A stretch of 39,217 nt of DNA from a virus, in the IMG/VR virus record IMGVR_UViG_3300045115_000282, positions 1-39,217 of that record. One strand, 5' to 3'. Below the pieces are notes generated by a model that worked only from the letters and a program-made list of their open reading frames with translations, had not been told where the DNA came from and made no database searches. Positions within the stretch are counted from its first letter, which is position 1, and the number at the start of each line of letters is the position of its first letter. Below are positions 6,803 to 14,455 of the stretch, piece after piece. A program made the position numbers and the translations under genes.

Positions 6803-7504
6803 TCAGACCTTTCGCCCGATCCAAACGACGCGACCAGCTATGAAAACGTCGTCGGCGTCGACCTCCTCGGGCGGGATGGTGGTGTTATCGGACATGATGC
6901 GGACCCGGTTTGGGCTGACCGTGCGGAGCCTCTTGATCATCGCTGCGCCGTGGACGCTGAGGGCCCAGATGCGATCCTGCATGGTGAGGTGCCGCTGAGT
7001 TCTGTCGATTATGACCTGATCGCCATTGATCATTGTCGGGAACATGCTGTCGCCGTCGCCTTGCGCGACAAACAGCATGTCCGGCGGTGCCTGCGTCAAT
7101 CCGCGTAGAAAGCCGGGGTCGAACAAGACCGGCAGCTCGTCGGGATAGTCCTCGAAGTTGCTACCGGCCCCCATTGCGTAGCTAATATCGACCTGCCTGA
7201 GCGCGATCGCTCCATCGCCTGCATGGGCGGAAATCAGCGGGGCGTGGTCTGACGACACGCCCCGCTGCGGCTGGGCTCGACCCAGCGCGTCCGGCAAGAG
7301 ATCGGAAAGGGACAAGCCGAGGGCGGCGGCGAGCTTCTCGATCGTCCCGAGCTTTACGTCCTTGGTCATGCCCTGGAGAATGTCGCGCACGACCGTTTCC
7401 CCCAGCCCCGCCGTTCGGGCCAACCCCTTCGCGCTTGCGCCACGGTGCTTCATCGCGGCTTCCAAGCGGACCCGCAGAATGTCGATTGCTGCCTCTGTGC
7501 TCAT
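6803..7504 (-). CDS. CI-like repressor, S24 peptidase family
   Basis: A 233-residue LexA/CI-type repressor. Residues about 8-70 form an XRE helix-turn-helix (RVRLEAAMKHRG, AKGLARTAGLGETVVRDILQG, IEKLAAALGLSLSDLL). Residues about 110-230 form the S24 peptidase domain, with the serine in GDSMFPTM (S153) and the lysine in AMIKRL (K191) that make the self-cleavage dyad. A GAG at 112-114 or the HAG at 94-96 could hold the cleaved Ala-Gly bond. The ATG at 7504 is chosen because the longer frame to 7609 runs through the promoter and operators. It would maintain lysogeny and be inactivated by RecA-stimulated cleavage, making the phage SOS-inducible (inferred). Confidence 0.9.
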   Translation of the reverse strand: MSTEAAIDILRVRLEAAMKHRGASAKGLARTAGLGETVVRDILQGMTKDVKLGTIEKLAAALGLSLSDLLPDALGRAQPQRGVSSDHAPLISAHAGDGAIALRQVDISYAMGAGSNFEDYPDELPVLFDPGFLRGLTQAPPDMLFVAQGDGDSMFPTMINGDQVIIDRTQRHLTMQDRIWALSVHGAAMIKRLRTVSPNRVRIMSDNTTIPPEEVDADDVFIAGRVVWIGRKV

Positions 7505-7542
7505 GCTTCCGTGTGCCAAAAAACCGCCCTTTCCGCCATATG

Positions 7543-7571
7543 GTGATACAAAACACCATTTTGCTTGAAAA
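7543..7571 (-). promoter_or_regulatory. Repressor promoter (PRM-like)
   Basis: On the minus strand TTTTCA (7566-7571), a 17-base spacer and TATCAC (7543-7548) form a weak promoter about 32 bases ahead of the repressor ATG. Its -35 overlaps that of the rightward promoter back to back, as is usual when one switch region serves divergent genes. An inverted repeat, ATGGTG-N8-CACCAT (7540-7559), covers its -10 and could be the Cro-like or autoregulatory operator. Confidence 0.55.
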
Positions 7572-7594
7572 GTGTTACCGGGCACACCTATAAA
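7565..7594 (+). promoter_or_regulatory. Rightward early promoter (PR-like)
   Basis: TTGAAA (7565-7570), an 18-base spacer and TATAAA (7589-7594). The spacer contains the operator GTGTTACCGGGCACAC at 7572-7587. The predicted transcription start near 7601 is only about two bases before the ATG of the Cro-like gene, so the mRNA may be leaderless. Confidence 0.75.
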
Positions 7595-7602
7595 GGCGGT
7601 TA

Positions 7603-7830
7603 ATGACACCTTCCCTGCTCGATGAAGTGGAGCGTTTCCTGACGCTCACTGGAATGAAGCCAACCGCGTTCAGCGTCGCCGCGACCGGAGGCCGGGATCG
7701 TCATTTCGTCCGGACACTTCGCGCTGGCCGTCAAACTTGGCCCGCGACACAGGAGCGCGTCCGCCAATTCATGAACGACTACGCGCTGGCGAAGCTTGCC
7801 GAAGCGCGCGACGCGGCAGATGCGGGATGA
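7603..7830 (+). CDS. Cro-like regulator
   Basis: A 75-residue protein divergent from the repressor. The N-terminal 58 residues read as a helix-turn-helix: LLDEVERFLTLTGMKPTAFSVAATGGRDRHFVRTLRAG, with recognition-helix-like RHFVRTLRAGRQTWPATQERV. This is the pattern of short alphaproteobacterial phage regulators. Its position immediately downstream of PR and opposite the repressor is that of Cro. It is coupled by ATGA to the primase-like gene. It probably binds the same operators as the repressor, with opposite effect. Confidence 0.75.
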   Translation: MTPSLLDEVERFLTLTGMKPTAFSVAATGGRDRHFVRTLRAGRQTWPATQERVRQFMNDYALAKLAEARDAADAG

Positions 7831-8816
7831 GCGCGCTTGTGGGGAGCGGTTATCGCCGCATTGACGACGCGGGCTTTCGTCGTCGCGTCGATGAGATGAA
7901 AGCCCGCGTCCTGATGTCCGGCGTCGTCGGCCGGGCCACCTCGCTGAAAAAGGTTGGCCGCGAGTATCAGGGCCTTTGCCCTTTCCACAATGAACGCACC
8001 CCGAGCTTCTACGTGAATGACGCGAAGGGCTTCGGGCACTGCTTCGGTTGCGGCTGGCACGGCGACCAGATCAAGTTCGTGATGGAACGCGAAGGCTGTT
8101 CATTCCGCGAAGCATACCAGCGCCTCGCGAACGACGACCTCCCAACATGGTCACCGGCCGAGCGCAAGAAGGCAGAGGCCGAGGACCGGCTAGAAGACCT
8201 CGAAAAAGAGCAGTGGGCGCGGCGGTTTTTCGAGGCGTCCGGTCCGGTCGCCGAGACGCCGGGACGCGTCTATCTCCGCGCGCGCGGCATAACGATCGAG
8301 CCCCCGCCGTTCGTCCGCTTCGGGATGATTCCGTCATGGCGAAACAAGGAAACCGGGGAATGGGGGCGTAACCGCCCTGCCCTCGTCTGCGGCGCGCAGG
8401 ACGGCACCGGCGCCGTCGTCGGCATTCAGCGGATATACTTCAAGGATGACGACCCGGCGCTGGGCTTGAAGGATTGCAAGCTCAGCCTCGGGACCATCCG
8501 CGGGTCGGCGCTGCGGCTGGGCGATGCCGAGCCCGTCATCATCATGGCTGAAGGCCCGGAGGACGGGCTTTCAATCATGCAGGAAGGTCCGGGCTTCCCG
8601 GTCTGGGTTCCGTTCGGAACGAGCATGATGCCGGCGGTTGAGCTGCCGCCGATCGTCCGCAAGGTCATCATCGCCGAGCAGAACAACACGGCCGGGCGGA
8701 TCGCCGCCGCGAAGTCGGCGATTGCGCTGGTCGATCGCGGCCTTGAGGTAGCCAGCGCCCGGCCGAACGATCAGTTTGACGATTGGAACGATCAGCTCCG
8801 CGCGGTGACGACATGA
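7827..8816 (+). CDS. CHC2 zinc-finger / Toprim primase-like protein
   Basis: A 329-residue protein. A CHC2 zinc finger (C51, H54, C72, C75 in LCPFHNERTPSFYV and GHCFGCG) is followed by a linker and a Toprim-like domain at about 185-329. The Toprim glutamate is present (AEGPEDGLSI, E242), but the position usually occupied by Asp-x-Asp reads IIAEQNNTAG (284-287), so both acidic residues appear lost or shifted. The C-terminal QFDDWNDQL is typical of phage primases. No helicase domain is fused. It should make RNA primers for phage replication unless the Toprim change has inactivated it. It starts at the ATG overlapping the Cro-like stop. Confidence 0.85.
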   Translation: MSALVGSGYRRIDDAGFRRRVDEMKARVLMSGVVGRATSLKKVGREYQGLCPFHNERTPSFYVNDAKGFGHCFGCGWHGDQIKFVMEREGCSFREAYQRLANDDLPTWSPAERKKAEAEDRLEDLEKEQWARRFFEASGPVAETPGRVYLRARGITIEPPPFVRFGMIPSWRNKETGEWGRNRPALVCGAQDGTGAVVGIQRIYFKDDDPALGLKDCKLSLGTIRGSALRLGDAEPVIIMAEGPEDGLSIMQEGPGFPVWVPFGTSMMPAVELPPIVRKVIIAEQNNTAGRIAAAKSAIALVDRGLEVASARPNDQFDDWNDQLRAVTT

Positions 8817-10339
8817 GCGGCCGGTTCGCGGACAGCTTCGAGGAAGCGACGCCGACGGCTATCCAGCCGATCGACATCATGGGGGACAAGGGCAAGCAAG
8901 CCGATTACCCCGTCAACGCGCTGGGGCCAGTGCTGGCCGGCGTCGTCGCGGCCGGTGTCGATCATTCCTTTGTGCCGGTGTCCATCGCCGCGCAGTCCTG
9001 TCTCGCGGCGACATCGCTCGCGGGGCAAGGCCATTTCGATGTCGAGCTGCCCACCGGGCAGATTCGACCGACATCGCTCAGCCTCGTGACCGTGGCCGAA
9101 AGCGGGGATCGCAAGTCCACCTCAGACGATTACATGATGGCTCCGGTCTGGGCCTTTCAGGAAAAGCTCGAGGAGGATTTTCACGCCCGCAAGGCCACCT
9201 CGCTGATCGAACAATCGGCGTGGGACGAGGCGAAGAAAGAGGCAACGAACCGCCACAAAAAACACGGTCAGGCCGCACTTGCTCAAGCCTATCGGGATCT
9301 CGGCCCGCGACCGGCGGGACCGCCTGACCCCACTATCGTCATGCGCAGCGGAACGACGCAGGCGCTGGTGAAGCGGTATGTGAGCGGCCGCCCCTCAATG
9401 GGCCTGATGTCCGATGAGGGTGGGTCGTGGCTCGGTGGCTACGGGATGACCCCTGATAATCAGCTTCTGACGATCTCGCTACTAAGCGACTTCTGGGACG
9501 GCAAGGCCGTCCAGATCAACACCGTCGGTGAAGGGTTCACGGTTCTCAAGGGCCGCCGCCTCGCTTTCCATCTGATGATACAGCCGAACCTCGCCGGCCG
9601 ATTGCTTGGCAATGCCGAGGCGCAGGGGCAAGGGTTCCTGAGCCGCCTTCTCGTAGCCGCCCCCGAAAGCATCGCCGGGACGCGTTTCACCGACCCCGAC
9701 AAGCGCCAAGGCGCCGAACATTGGGCGGCCGTCAATCAATTCCGCGAGCGCATCACCAATATTCTCGAAGCCCCGCTTCCGGTCGTCGATGACACGCCCG
9801 TTCTGAAGCCCAAGGTTATCCAGTTCTCCGCTCAGGCCAAGGCAATGTGGTGGGCGTTTGCAAATGCGCTCGAAGCACGGCTTGGCCCCGAGGGCGATTT
9901 GAAGGAGGTCAAGGGCTTCGTTGGCAAGCTGCCGGAACAGGCGGCGCGCCTCGCCGCCAATCTCGCCATCTTCGAGCAGGGTTACCATATCGAGGAGCTT
10001 GACGCGGCGACGCTCGCGCGCGGCATCCAGCTCGCCGAGTTTTACCTGTCAGAGGCGGTCCGGCTGTTCGGGAAGCCCGGCGCCGATCCGCTGATGGCCG
10101 ATGCGCAATTGCTGTCCGACTGGTTGCGCGACAAGTGGACCGAAAACCTGATTTCGGCGCGCGCCATCACTCAGCATGGCCCGAGCCGCATCCGGCGCGG
10201 CGGTGACTATATCCAGTCGCTGATCGACATTCTCGTTCGCCACGACCACCTCTCCGATCAATTGCCGGGCGGCGGGCCGGTCAGCGGAACGCATGTGCGC
10301 AAAGCGTGGCGGGTCCAGATGCGGCAGGTGGCGAAATGA
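8813..10339 (+). CDS. DUF3987 replication protein (helicase/primase-like)
   Basis: A 508-residue protein of the DUF3987 family, recognisable from YPVNALGPVLAGVVAAG, VPVSIAAQSCLAATSLAGQGHFDVELPTG and TVAESGDRKST, where the GDRKS stretch replaces a classical P-loop. Members sit beside primase genes in prophages and are thought to act as replicative ATPases or helicases; the biochemistry is poorly known. Its ATG overlaps the primase-like stop (ATGA), and the next gene is coupled the same way, so the four genes form one replication operon. Confidence 0.85.
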   Translation: MSGRFADSFEEATPTAIQPIDIMGDKGKQADYPVNALGPVLAGVVAAGVDHSFVPVSIAAQSCLAATSLAGQGHFDVELPTGQIRPTSLSLVTVAESGDRKSTSDDYMMAPVWAFQEKLEEDFHARKATSLIEQSAWDEAKKEATNRHKKHGQAALAQAYRDLGPRPAGPPDPTIVMRSGTTQALVKRYVSGRPSMGLMSDEGGSWLGGYGMTPDNQLLTISLLSDFWDGKAVQINTVGEGFTVLKGRRLAFHLMIQPNLAGRLLGNAEAQGQGFLSRLLVAAPESIAGTRFTDPDKRQGAEHWAAVNQFRERITNILEAPLPVVDDTPVLKPKVIQFSAQAKAMWWAFANALEARLGPEGDLKEVKGFVGKLPEQAARLAANLAIFEQGYHIEELDAATLARGIQLAEFYLSEAVRLFGKPGADPLMADAQLLSDWLRDKWTENLISARAITQHGPSRIRRGGDYIQSLIDILVRHDHLSDQLPGGGPVSGTHVRKAWRVQMRQVAK

Positions 10340-10893
10340 CGGCGCAGTTCGACCCCAGCGCGTTCATCGCCGCCGAAGTGTCGCAAAGTGTAGCGACGCC
10401 TCCCGCGTCATTTTCGATGAAGCCGCTACACAAGGAAACGGCGGAAATCTGCGCCACTCGGCCATCCGATCGGCAAAGTGTAGCGAATGTAGCAACTGTA
10501 GCAGGGGGTGACGCCGGAAATCATCCTTGGAGTGCCGACCTGCTCGCCTGGGCGAGCGGTCGCCGTCCACCGTTCGCGCAACCGGTTATATGGGATGCGC
10601 TGATAAACGAGGCCCTCACGATCTCGCGGGCATGGGGTGATCGCGCCATTGCGGCTGGCTGGTCATCACTCGATCTGTTCGGCTGCTATCGTCGGCCTCA
10701 ATACCGTCGTCTCGATTGCAACGGCCTCGTTGCGGGCATCGTCGGTCTCGTCACGCCAGTGCGGTTGACCGACATCACGCCCGGCCATGCCGACCTCACC
10801 GATCATCACGGCAACGTCATGAGGCATTACCGTCGGGCAAAGCCCGAGGCCGTCCATCTGTGGGAGGCATATGTCATGCGCACCGGCCCGTAA
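10336..10893 (+). CDS. Hypothetical replication-module protein
   Basis: A 185-residue protein starting MTAQFDPSAF at an ATGA overlap. The first 70 residues are low-complexity and encode repeated VA(N/T) steps (QSVANVATVAGG), which come from three TGTAGC DNA repeats at 9-base spacing. Residues about 75-185 form a compact domain (WSADLLAWASGR, AWGDRAIAAGWSSLDLFGCYRR, DCNGLVAGIVGL), a pattern that follows DUF3987 genes in alphaproteobacterial prophages. It may be a replication accessory protein. The N-terminal part may exist mainly to carry the DNA repeats. Confidence 0.75.
   Translation: MTAQFDPSAFIAAEVSQSVATPPASFSMKPLHKETAEICATRPSDRQSVANVATVAGGDAGNHPWSADLLAWASGRRPPFAQPVIWDALINEALTISRAWGDRAIAAGWSSLDLFGCYRRPQYRRLDCNGLVAGIVGLVTPVRLTDITPGHADLTDHHGNVMRHYRRAKPEAVHLWEAYVMRTGP
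10479..10502 (+). repeat. TGTAGC repeats, plus orientation
   Basis: TGTAGC at 10479, 10488 and 10497, exactly 9 bases apart, with a further copy at 10389 and an inverted one at 10425. The set lies inside coding sequence. Its mirror set is at 11060-11083. Confidence 0.8.
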
Positions 10894-11017
10894 CCGTAGC
10901 AATGACCTTGCTACGCATTGCTACACCGGCACGATCCGATGCCACTTCATCTACTCTCCCAGCTAGAGAGTGGAATACATATCCTATTGTATTTATTATA
11001 TTTTCAAGGACTTTAGG
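10894..11017. other. AT-rich intergenic region, candidate origin
   Basis: This 124-base gap is the most AT-rich stretch in the replication module. It contains 9-base inverted arms GTAGCAATG (10896-10904) and CATTGCTAC (10916-10924), a hairpin ACTCTC-N7-GAGAGT (10953-10971) and AATACA-N8-TGTATT (10974-10993). It then runs into TTTATTATATTTTC. It is bracketed by opposite-facing TGTAGC clusters. That arrangement suggests iterons around a melting region, but a regulatory role for the next gene is also possible. An AAGGA ribosome site (11006-11010) ends it. Confidence 0.5.
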
Positions 11018-11368
11018 ATGACGCAGAGGGGGAATTTCGACAATGTAGCGGAGGGCGTCGCTACAGTTGCTACACTTGCTACAGTCGCCACCGCGCGCTT
11101 TAGCGAAGGCGACCGCGCTGGCGGCGTTCGCGTCTCGCGACACGCAATTGCCCGCTACCGTGAGCGCGTTGCTGATGGCCCTGATGAGATGATCATCGCC
11201 GCGCTGAGTAGCGTGGCTATTCAGGCGCTGGCCCAGATCGGCCGGGGTGCGGTCATTCTCTCCTGCGGTGCGCGTGTCATTGTCGAGAACGGAACCGTCT
11301 TAACGGTCTTGCCGATCGGCCAGCGGGTAATGAACTGGCACCGCTACAGCGCGACGGAGAATTTCTGA
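11018..11368 (+). CDS. Hypothetical protein with RxSxHAxxRYxERV motif
   Basis: A 116-residue protein; the ATG at 11018 has AAGGA seven bases upstream, better than the earlier in-frame ATG. Residues about 10-25 are VATVATLATVAT, encoded by three inverted TGTAGC repeats. The second part begins RVSRHAIARYRERV and continues with IIAALSSVAIQALAQIG and a beta-rich end (AVILSCGARVIVENGTVLTVLP). That HAIARYRERV start occurs in small phage and toxin-like proteins, but I cannot name a characterised family. It lies between replication and packaging genes. Confidence 0.7.
   Translation: MTQRGNFDNVAEGVATVATLATVATARFSEGDRAGGVRVSRHAIARYRERVADGPDEMIIAALSSVAIQALAQIGRGAVILSCGARVIVENGTVLTVLPIGQRVMNWHRYSATENF
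11060..11083 (-). repeat. TGTAGC repeats, minus orientation
   Basis: GCTACA at 11060, 11069 and 11078, again 9 bases apart, with one TGTAGC at 11044 on the plus strand. This is the mirror of the cluster at 10479-10502. Both clusters encode Val-Ala-Thr steps although their DNA orientation is opposite. Confidence 0.8.
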
Positions 11369-11763
11369 TGCGCCACGAGCAACATCTTCTCAGCCAGGCG
11401 GAAAGCATCGGCGTGATTGACGAGGTCAATTCGTGGATTCGCAGAACGGGCACGAACTACAATCGCCTCATCACTGCTGCCGGGGTCGCGCCGTCCACGC
11501 GCTCGGCAGTCCGCATTCGTCAGCGACGATTGACGATCGACACGGCTGACAAGCTGCGGGCCGCAATGGCCGCGCATCCACACGGCATCGCGCGAGGCGA
11601 ACACAAGGCGCGCGTTCGCCTGGCGGCGCAGACGACACTTGAGCGGCAACGGGCGAAATACTCGCGAGACTTCCCTGCCGCCGCGGTGGTCGTTGACCGC
11701 ACCCCTTGCCCCCGGTGCGGCATTCGCCGCGATCTGGGCTGCGTCCATACCGGGCGATTTTGA
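11368..11763 (+). CDS. HTH / zinc-knuckle hypothetical protein
   Basis: A 131-residue protein whose ATG overlaps the upstream stop (TGATG). The N-terminal half has a helix-turn-helix look: IDEVNSWIRRTGTNYNRLITAAGVAPSTRSAVRIRQRRLTIDTADKLRAAM. The basic middle leads to a C-terminal zinc knuckle, CPRCGIRRDLGC. It is likely a DNA-binding regulator placed at the end of the replication operon, possibly a late-gene regulator by position. The role is unproven. Confidence 0.7.
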   Translation: MRHEQHLLSQAESIGVIDEVNSWIRRTGTNYNRLITAAGVAPSTRSAVRIRQRRLTIDTADKLRAAMAAHPHGIARGEHKARVRLAAQTTLERQRAKYSRDFPAAAVVVDRTPCPRCGIRRDLGCVHTGRF

Positions 11764-11768
11764 GCGCC
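11758..11768 (+). promoter_or_regulatory. TTTTGAGCGCC motif, copy 1
   Basis: The first of four exact copies of an 11-base motif that each precede a late-region gene block (others at 14730, 20136 and 33073). Here it overlaps the upstream gene's stop codon, and no conserved -10 follows at 17 bases (AAGGAT is present and serves as the ribosome site). It is therefore the weakest promoter candidate of the four. Confidence 0.4.
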
Positions 11769-11793
11769 GCGCATTTGCATGAAAGGATTGAGC

Positions 11794-12135
11794 ATGGCTG
11801 AAGACGCACAGACAGAAATCTTCGTTGATGGAAAACTCGTCGCCGGGAGGCTGGAGGACATGCTGCGCGCGCTGCTTCGCGGCGAGCATTCGAGCTTGCA
11901 CCTGAGCTTCAACGATCATGCCTCAAATTATCTCGGCGCGCCCAAGGCGCACGCCGATGGCGATCTGCCCGATGACGAATGGATCTCGGAGTCGGAACGC
12001 GACAAGGCGCTCGGCCTCAATCAGGTCTGGACGCTGCAATGGTATCCCGACACGCCCGTAAGCTGCCATATCATGCGCGCGTCGTCGTTGAACGCTCTGC
12101 TGAGCTGGGTGGCTGAGAATGGCCGTTCAGCCTAA
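11794..12135 (+). CDS. Hypothetical protein before terminase
   Basis: A 113-residue acidic protein starting MAEDAQTEIFVDG, with AAAGGA six bases before the ATG. An in-frame ATG five codons earlier would remove that ribosome site. It shows a mixed alpha/beta pattern (IFVDGKLVAGRLEDMLRALLRG, QVWTLQWYPDTPVSCHIMRASS). It overlaps the start of the small terminase gene by 17 bases. No family is recognised; the position suggests a packaging-linked gene. Confidence 0.75.
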   Translation: MAEDAQTEIFVDGKLVAGRLEDMLRALLRGEHSSLHLSFNDHASNYLGAPKAHADGDLPDDEWISESERDKALGLNQVWTLQWYPDTPVSCHIMRASSLNALLSWVAENGRSA

Positions 12136-12673
12136 GAAAGCGAAGCCGCGAACAAAGCGCGCGAACAAAGCACTGGACCGCGATAAGGCGATCCCGGTCA
12201 TTCTGGCCGGGGTTGCCGCAGGCCAAGCGCTCGACGTCGTATTGAAGGACAATCCCGACCTGCCTTCCCCGTCGACCTTCTGGCGATGGCATATGGATGA
12301 CGAGAAATTGCGGGATAATCTCGCGCGAGCCAGAGAGATGGGCGTCGAAGTCCATATGGACGAGGCGCTCGTTATTGCTGACACGCCGATGCCCGGACGG
12401 ATCGTCACTCGCAAGCTCGACAAGGACGGCAAGGAATATGACGAGGTGCGAACCGAGGACATGCTCGGGCACCGCAAGCTCATGGTCGATACGCGCATCA
12501 AGCGCGCCCAGATGATCGCCCCGCGCAAATATGGTCCCAAGCTCGACGTGACCAGCGACGGCGAGAAAATCCAGATGGACGACGTGTCGGTCGCCACGCG
12601 GCTCGCCTCGATCTTCTCGGAAATCGAGAAGCGCGTCGCAGGTTCACCGGATGGGGAAGATGCCGCAGGCTGA
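12119..12673 (+). CDS. Terminase small subunit
   Basis: A 184-residue protein immediately before the large terminase gene. A basic N-terminus (KKAKPRTKRANK) leads to a helix-turn-helix-like region (RDKAIPVILAGVAAGQALDVVLKDNPDLPSPSTFWRWHMDDEKLRDNLARARE). The middle and end carry the EALVIADTP, LDKDGKEYDEVRTEDMLGHRKLMVDTRIKRAQMIAPRKYGPK pattern that is characteristic of one family of phage small terminase subunits. It recognises the packaging site and loads the large subunit. It overlaps the large subunit gene by 23 bases. Confidence 0.85.
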   Translation: MAVQPKKAKPRTKRANKALDRDKAIPVILAGVAAGQALDVVLKDNPDLPSPSTFWRWHMDDEKLRDNLARAREMGVEVHMDEALVIADTPMPGRIVTRKLDKDGKEYDEVRTEDMLGHRKLMVDTRIKRAQMIAPRKYGPKLDVTSDGEKIQMDDVSVATRLASIFSEIEKRVAGSPDGEDAAG

Positions 12674-14282
12674 TCCGGCCTATCTCGACGCGCTATGGGA
12701 AGCTGCAACGCCCGCCGAGCGCGAGGAGATTCGGCGGCTGCTCGACCATGATCTGTCGCATCACCTCTGGCGGGCACAGGTAGGCCGCCAGTCTGAGGCG
12801 GCCGACAGTCTGGCGTTCATCACCGGCTATGGTGGCGCTGCGGGCGGCGGGAAAACCGACCTCATTGCTGGCTTATCGCTGACCGAGCACCAACGCACCG
12901 CGATTTTCCGAAATGAGAAGACCCAGACCGAGGGCATCATCCAGCGCATGGGCGAAATACTCGGCAGCAACGACGGCTACAATTCGCAGAAGTCCGTTTG
13001 GAAAACGACGGTCGCCAATATCCCGCGGCTGATCGAGTTCGGCGGCCTCGCCGACGCGACCGATCACCAGAAGTGGCAGGGCCGCGCGCACGACGCGAAA
13101 ATGTATGACGAAGTGACGGAGCAGCGCGAGTTTCAGGTCCGCTTTACGATGGGCTGGACGCGATCGTCTGATCCGAAGCAGCGCTGCCGTGTTCTCATGA
13201 CGATGAACCCGCCAACGACGGTCGCCGGCCGCTGGGTCATCCCGTTCTTTGGTCCGTGGCTTGACGACGGCCACCCGAACCCGGCCAAGCCGGGCGAGCT
13301 TCGCTGGTTCACGACGATCAAGGGCAAGGACGTCGAGTGCGACGATGAACGCCCGTTCGTCATCTTTCAGGGCGCGCCGCTCTATGATTTTGACCCAACC
13401 GAGTTTTCGCCCGAGAAAATCATTCGGCCAAAGTCGCGCACGTTCATTCCCTCGCGCACCAAGGACAATTATTTCTACGTCCGCTCGGGCTACATAGACA
13501 CGCTGCAAGGCTTGCCCGAGCCTCTCCGATCGCAGATGCTCGACGGCAATTTCAACGCTGGCGTCGAGGACGACGAATGGCAGGTCATCCCGTCCGATTG
13601 GGTGCAAGCCGCGATGGATCGCTGGCAACCTCGCCCGGACAGCAAGGGCGAAATGGACAGCATGGGCGTTGACGTTGCTTGCGGCGGCAAGGACAATTTC
13701 GTCATCGCCCCCCGCTACGGCACATGGTTCGACCAGCTCGTCCGAATCCCCGGCCACGAAATTCCGCAAGAGACCGCCGGCCGCGTCGGCGCTGCGAAGG
13801 TCATCATGCACCGCCGCGACCGCGCGCCCGTTCATATCGACCTGATCGGCTGGGGCCTCACCGTCCACAATGCTTTGCACGAGGACAAGATACAGGTCAT
13901 CGGCGTCAATGTCGCTCGCGGCTCTAACGAGACGTCGGCCGATGGCATGTTCGCGTTCTTCAACTACCGCTCGGAACTGGTGTGGCGGATGCGCGAGACG
14001 CTCGACCCCGCCAACCGAGTGCAGATTGCGTTGCCGCCCGATCCTGCCCTGAAAGCCGACCTCTGCGCCTATCGCTGGACGCCGGTTAAGGGACCGAAAA
14101 AGACAGTCGTGAAGGTGCGTTCGAAAGAAGAGATGAAGGATGACCTCGGCCGGTCGCCGGATGACGGCGACGCGGTCATCATGGCGAACATCGACACGAT
14201 CAAGACTGAGGTTATCGAGGAGATGTCCGCCGCTCGTAATCGCCGCAAGCCGCACGATCCTTATTCGGAGCTCCACCAGTGA
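12651..14282 (+). CDS. Terminase large subunit
   Basis: A 543-residue packaging motor. Residues 59-69 form the Walker A loop (GYGGAAGGGKT), and residues 149-155 (AKMYDEV) fit Walker B with D153-E154. The C-terminal nuclease has the expected three acidic sites: D341 in GVDVACGGKD, D397 in HIDLIGWG and D504-D507 in RSPDDGDAV. It cuts concatemeric DNA and drives it into the prohead through the portal. Two starts are possible (12651, or 12660 three codons in). The upstream ATG is used here. Confidence 0.93.
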   Translation: MGKMPQADPAYLDALWEAATPAEREEIRRLLDHDLSHHLWRAQVGRQSEAADSLAFITGYGGAAGGGKTDLIAGLSLTEHQRTAIFRNEKTQTEGIIQRMGEILGSNDGYNSQKSVWKTTVANIPRLIEFGGLADATDHQKWQGRAHDAKMYDEVTEQREFQVRFTMGWTRSSDPKQRCRVLMTMNPPTTVAGRWVIPFFGPWLDDGHPNPAKPGELRWFTTIKGKDVECDDERPFVIFQGAPLYDFDPTEFSPEKIIRPKSRTFIPSRTKDNYFYVRSGYIDTLQGLPEPLRSQMLDGNFNAGVEDDEWQVIPSDWVQAAMDRWQPRPDSKGEMDSMGVDVACGGKDNFVIAPRYGTWFDQLVRIPGHEIPQETAGRVGAAKVIMHRRDRAPVHIDLIGWGLTVHNALHEDKIQVIGVNVARGSNETSADGMFAFFNYRSELVWRMRETLDPANRVQIALPPDPALKADLCAYRWTPVKGPKKTVVKVRSKEEMKDDLGRSPDDGDAVIMANIDTIKTEVIEEMSAARNRRKPHDPYSELHQ

Positions 14283-14455
14283 ACGAGCACTGCCGCATCG
14301 GCCTGCACAATTTCACCGACTGGCAAGATGAGGACAAAGGCTTGCGCCAGTCGCGCAAATGCCGGGCCTGCGGCGAGTCTCAACGCCGACCGTGGACGCC
14401 TGACGACAAGCCGCTGCCCGTATGGCCTGATCCCTATCGCGATCTGACTGACTGA
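14279..14455 (+). CDS. Small zinc-knuckle protein
   Basis: A 58-residue protein starting at GTG in a GTGA overlap with the terminase stop, ending in a TGATG overlap with the next gene. It has a single CRACGE pair of cysteines plus C5 and two histidines nearby (EHCRIGLHNF), and ends PVWPDPYRDLTD. The exact fit between genes is the main support. It may be a zinc-binding accessory of the packaging module. Confidence 0.6.
   Translation: MNEHCRIGLHNFTDWQDEDKGLRQSRKCRACGESQRRPWTPDDKPLPVWPDPYRDLTD

Noticed and set aside
7505-7609. N-terminal extension of the repressor to 7609
   Set aside because: It would translate the promoter and operator region; the HTH begins right after the ATG at 7504.
12873-14276. 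467-residue open frame on the minus strand
   Set aside because: It lies wholly antisense to the terminase large subunit, whose Walker and nuclease motifs are clear.
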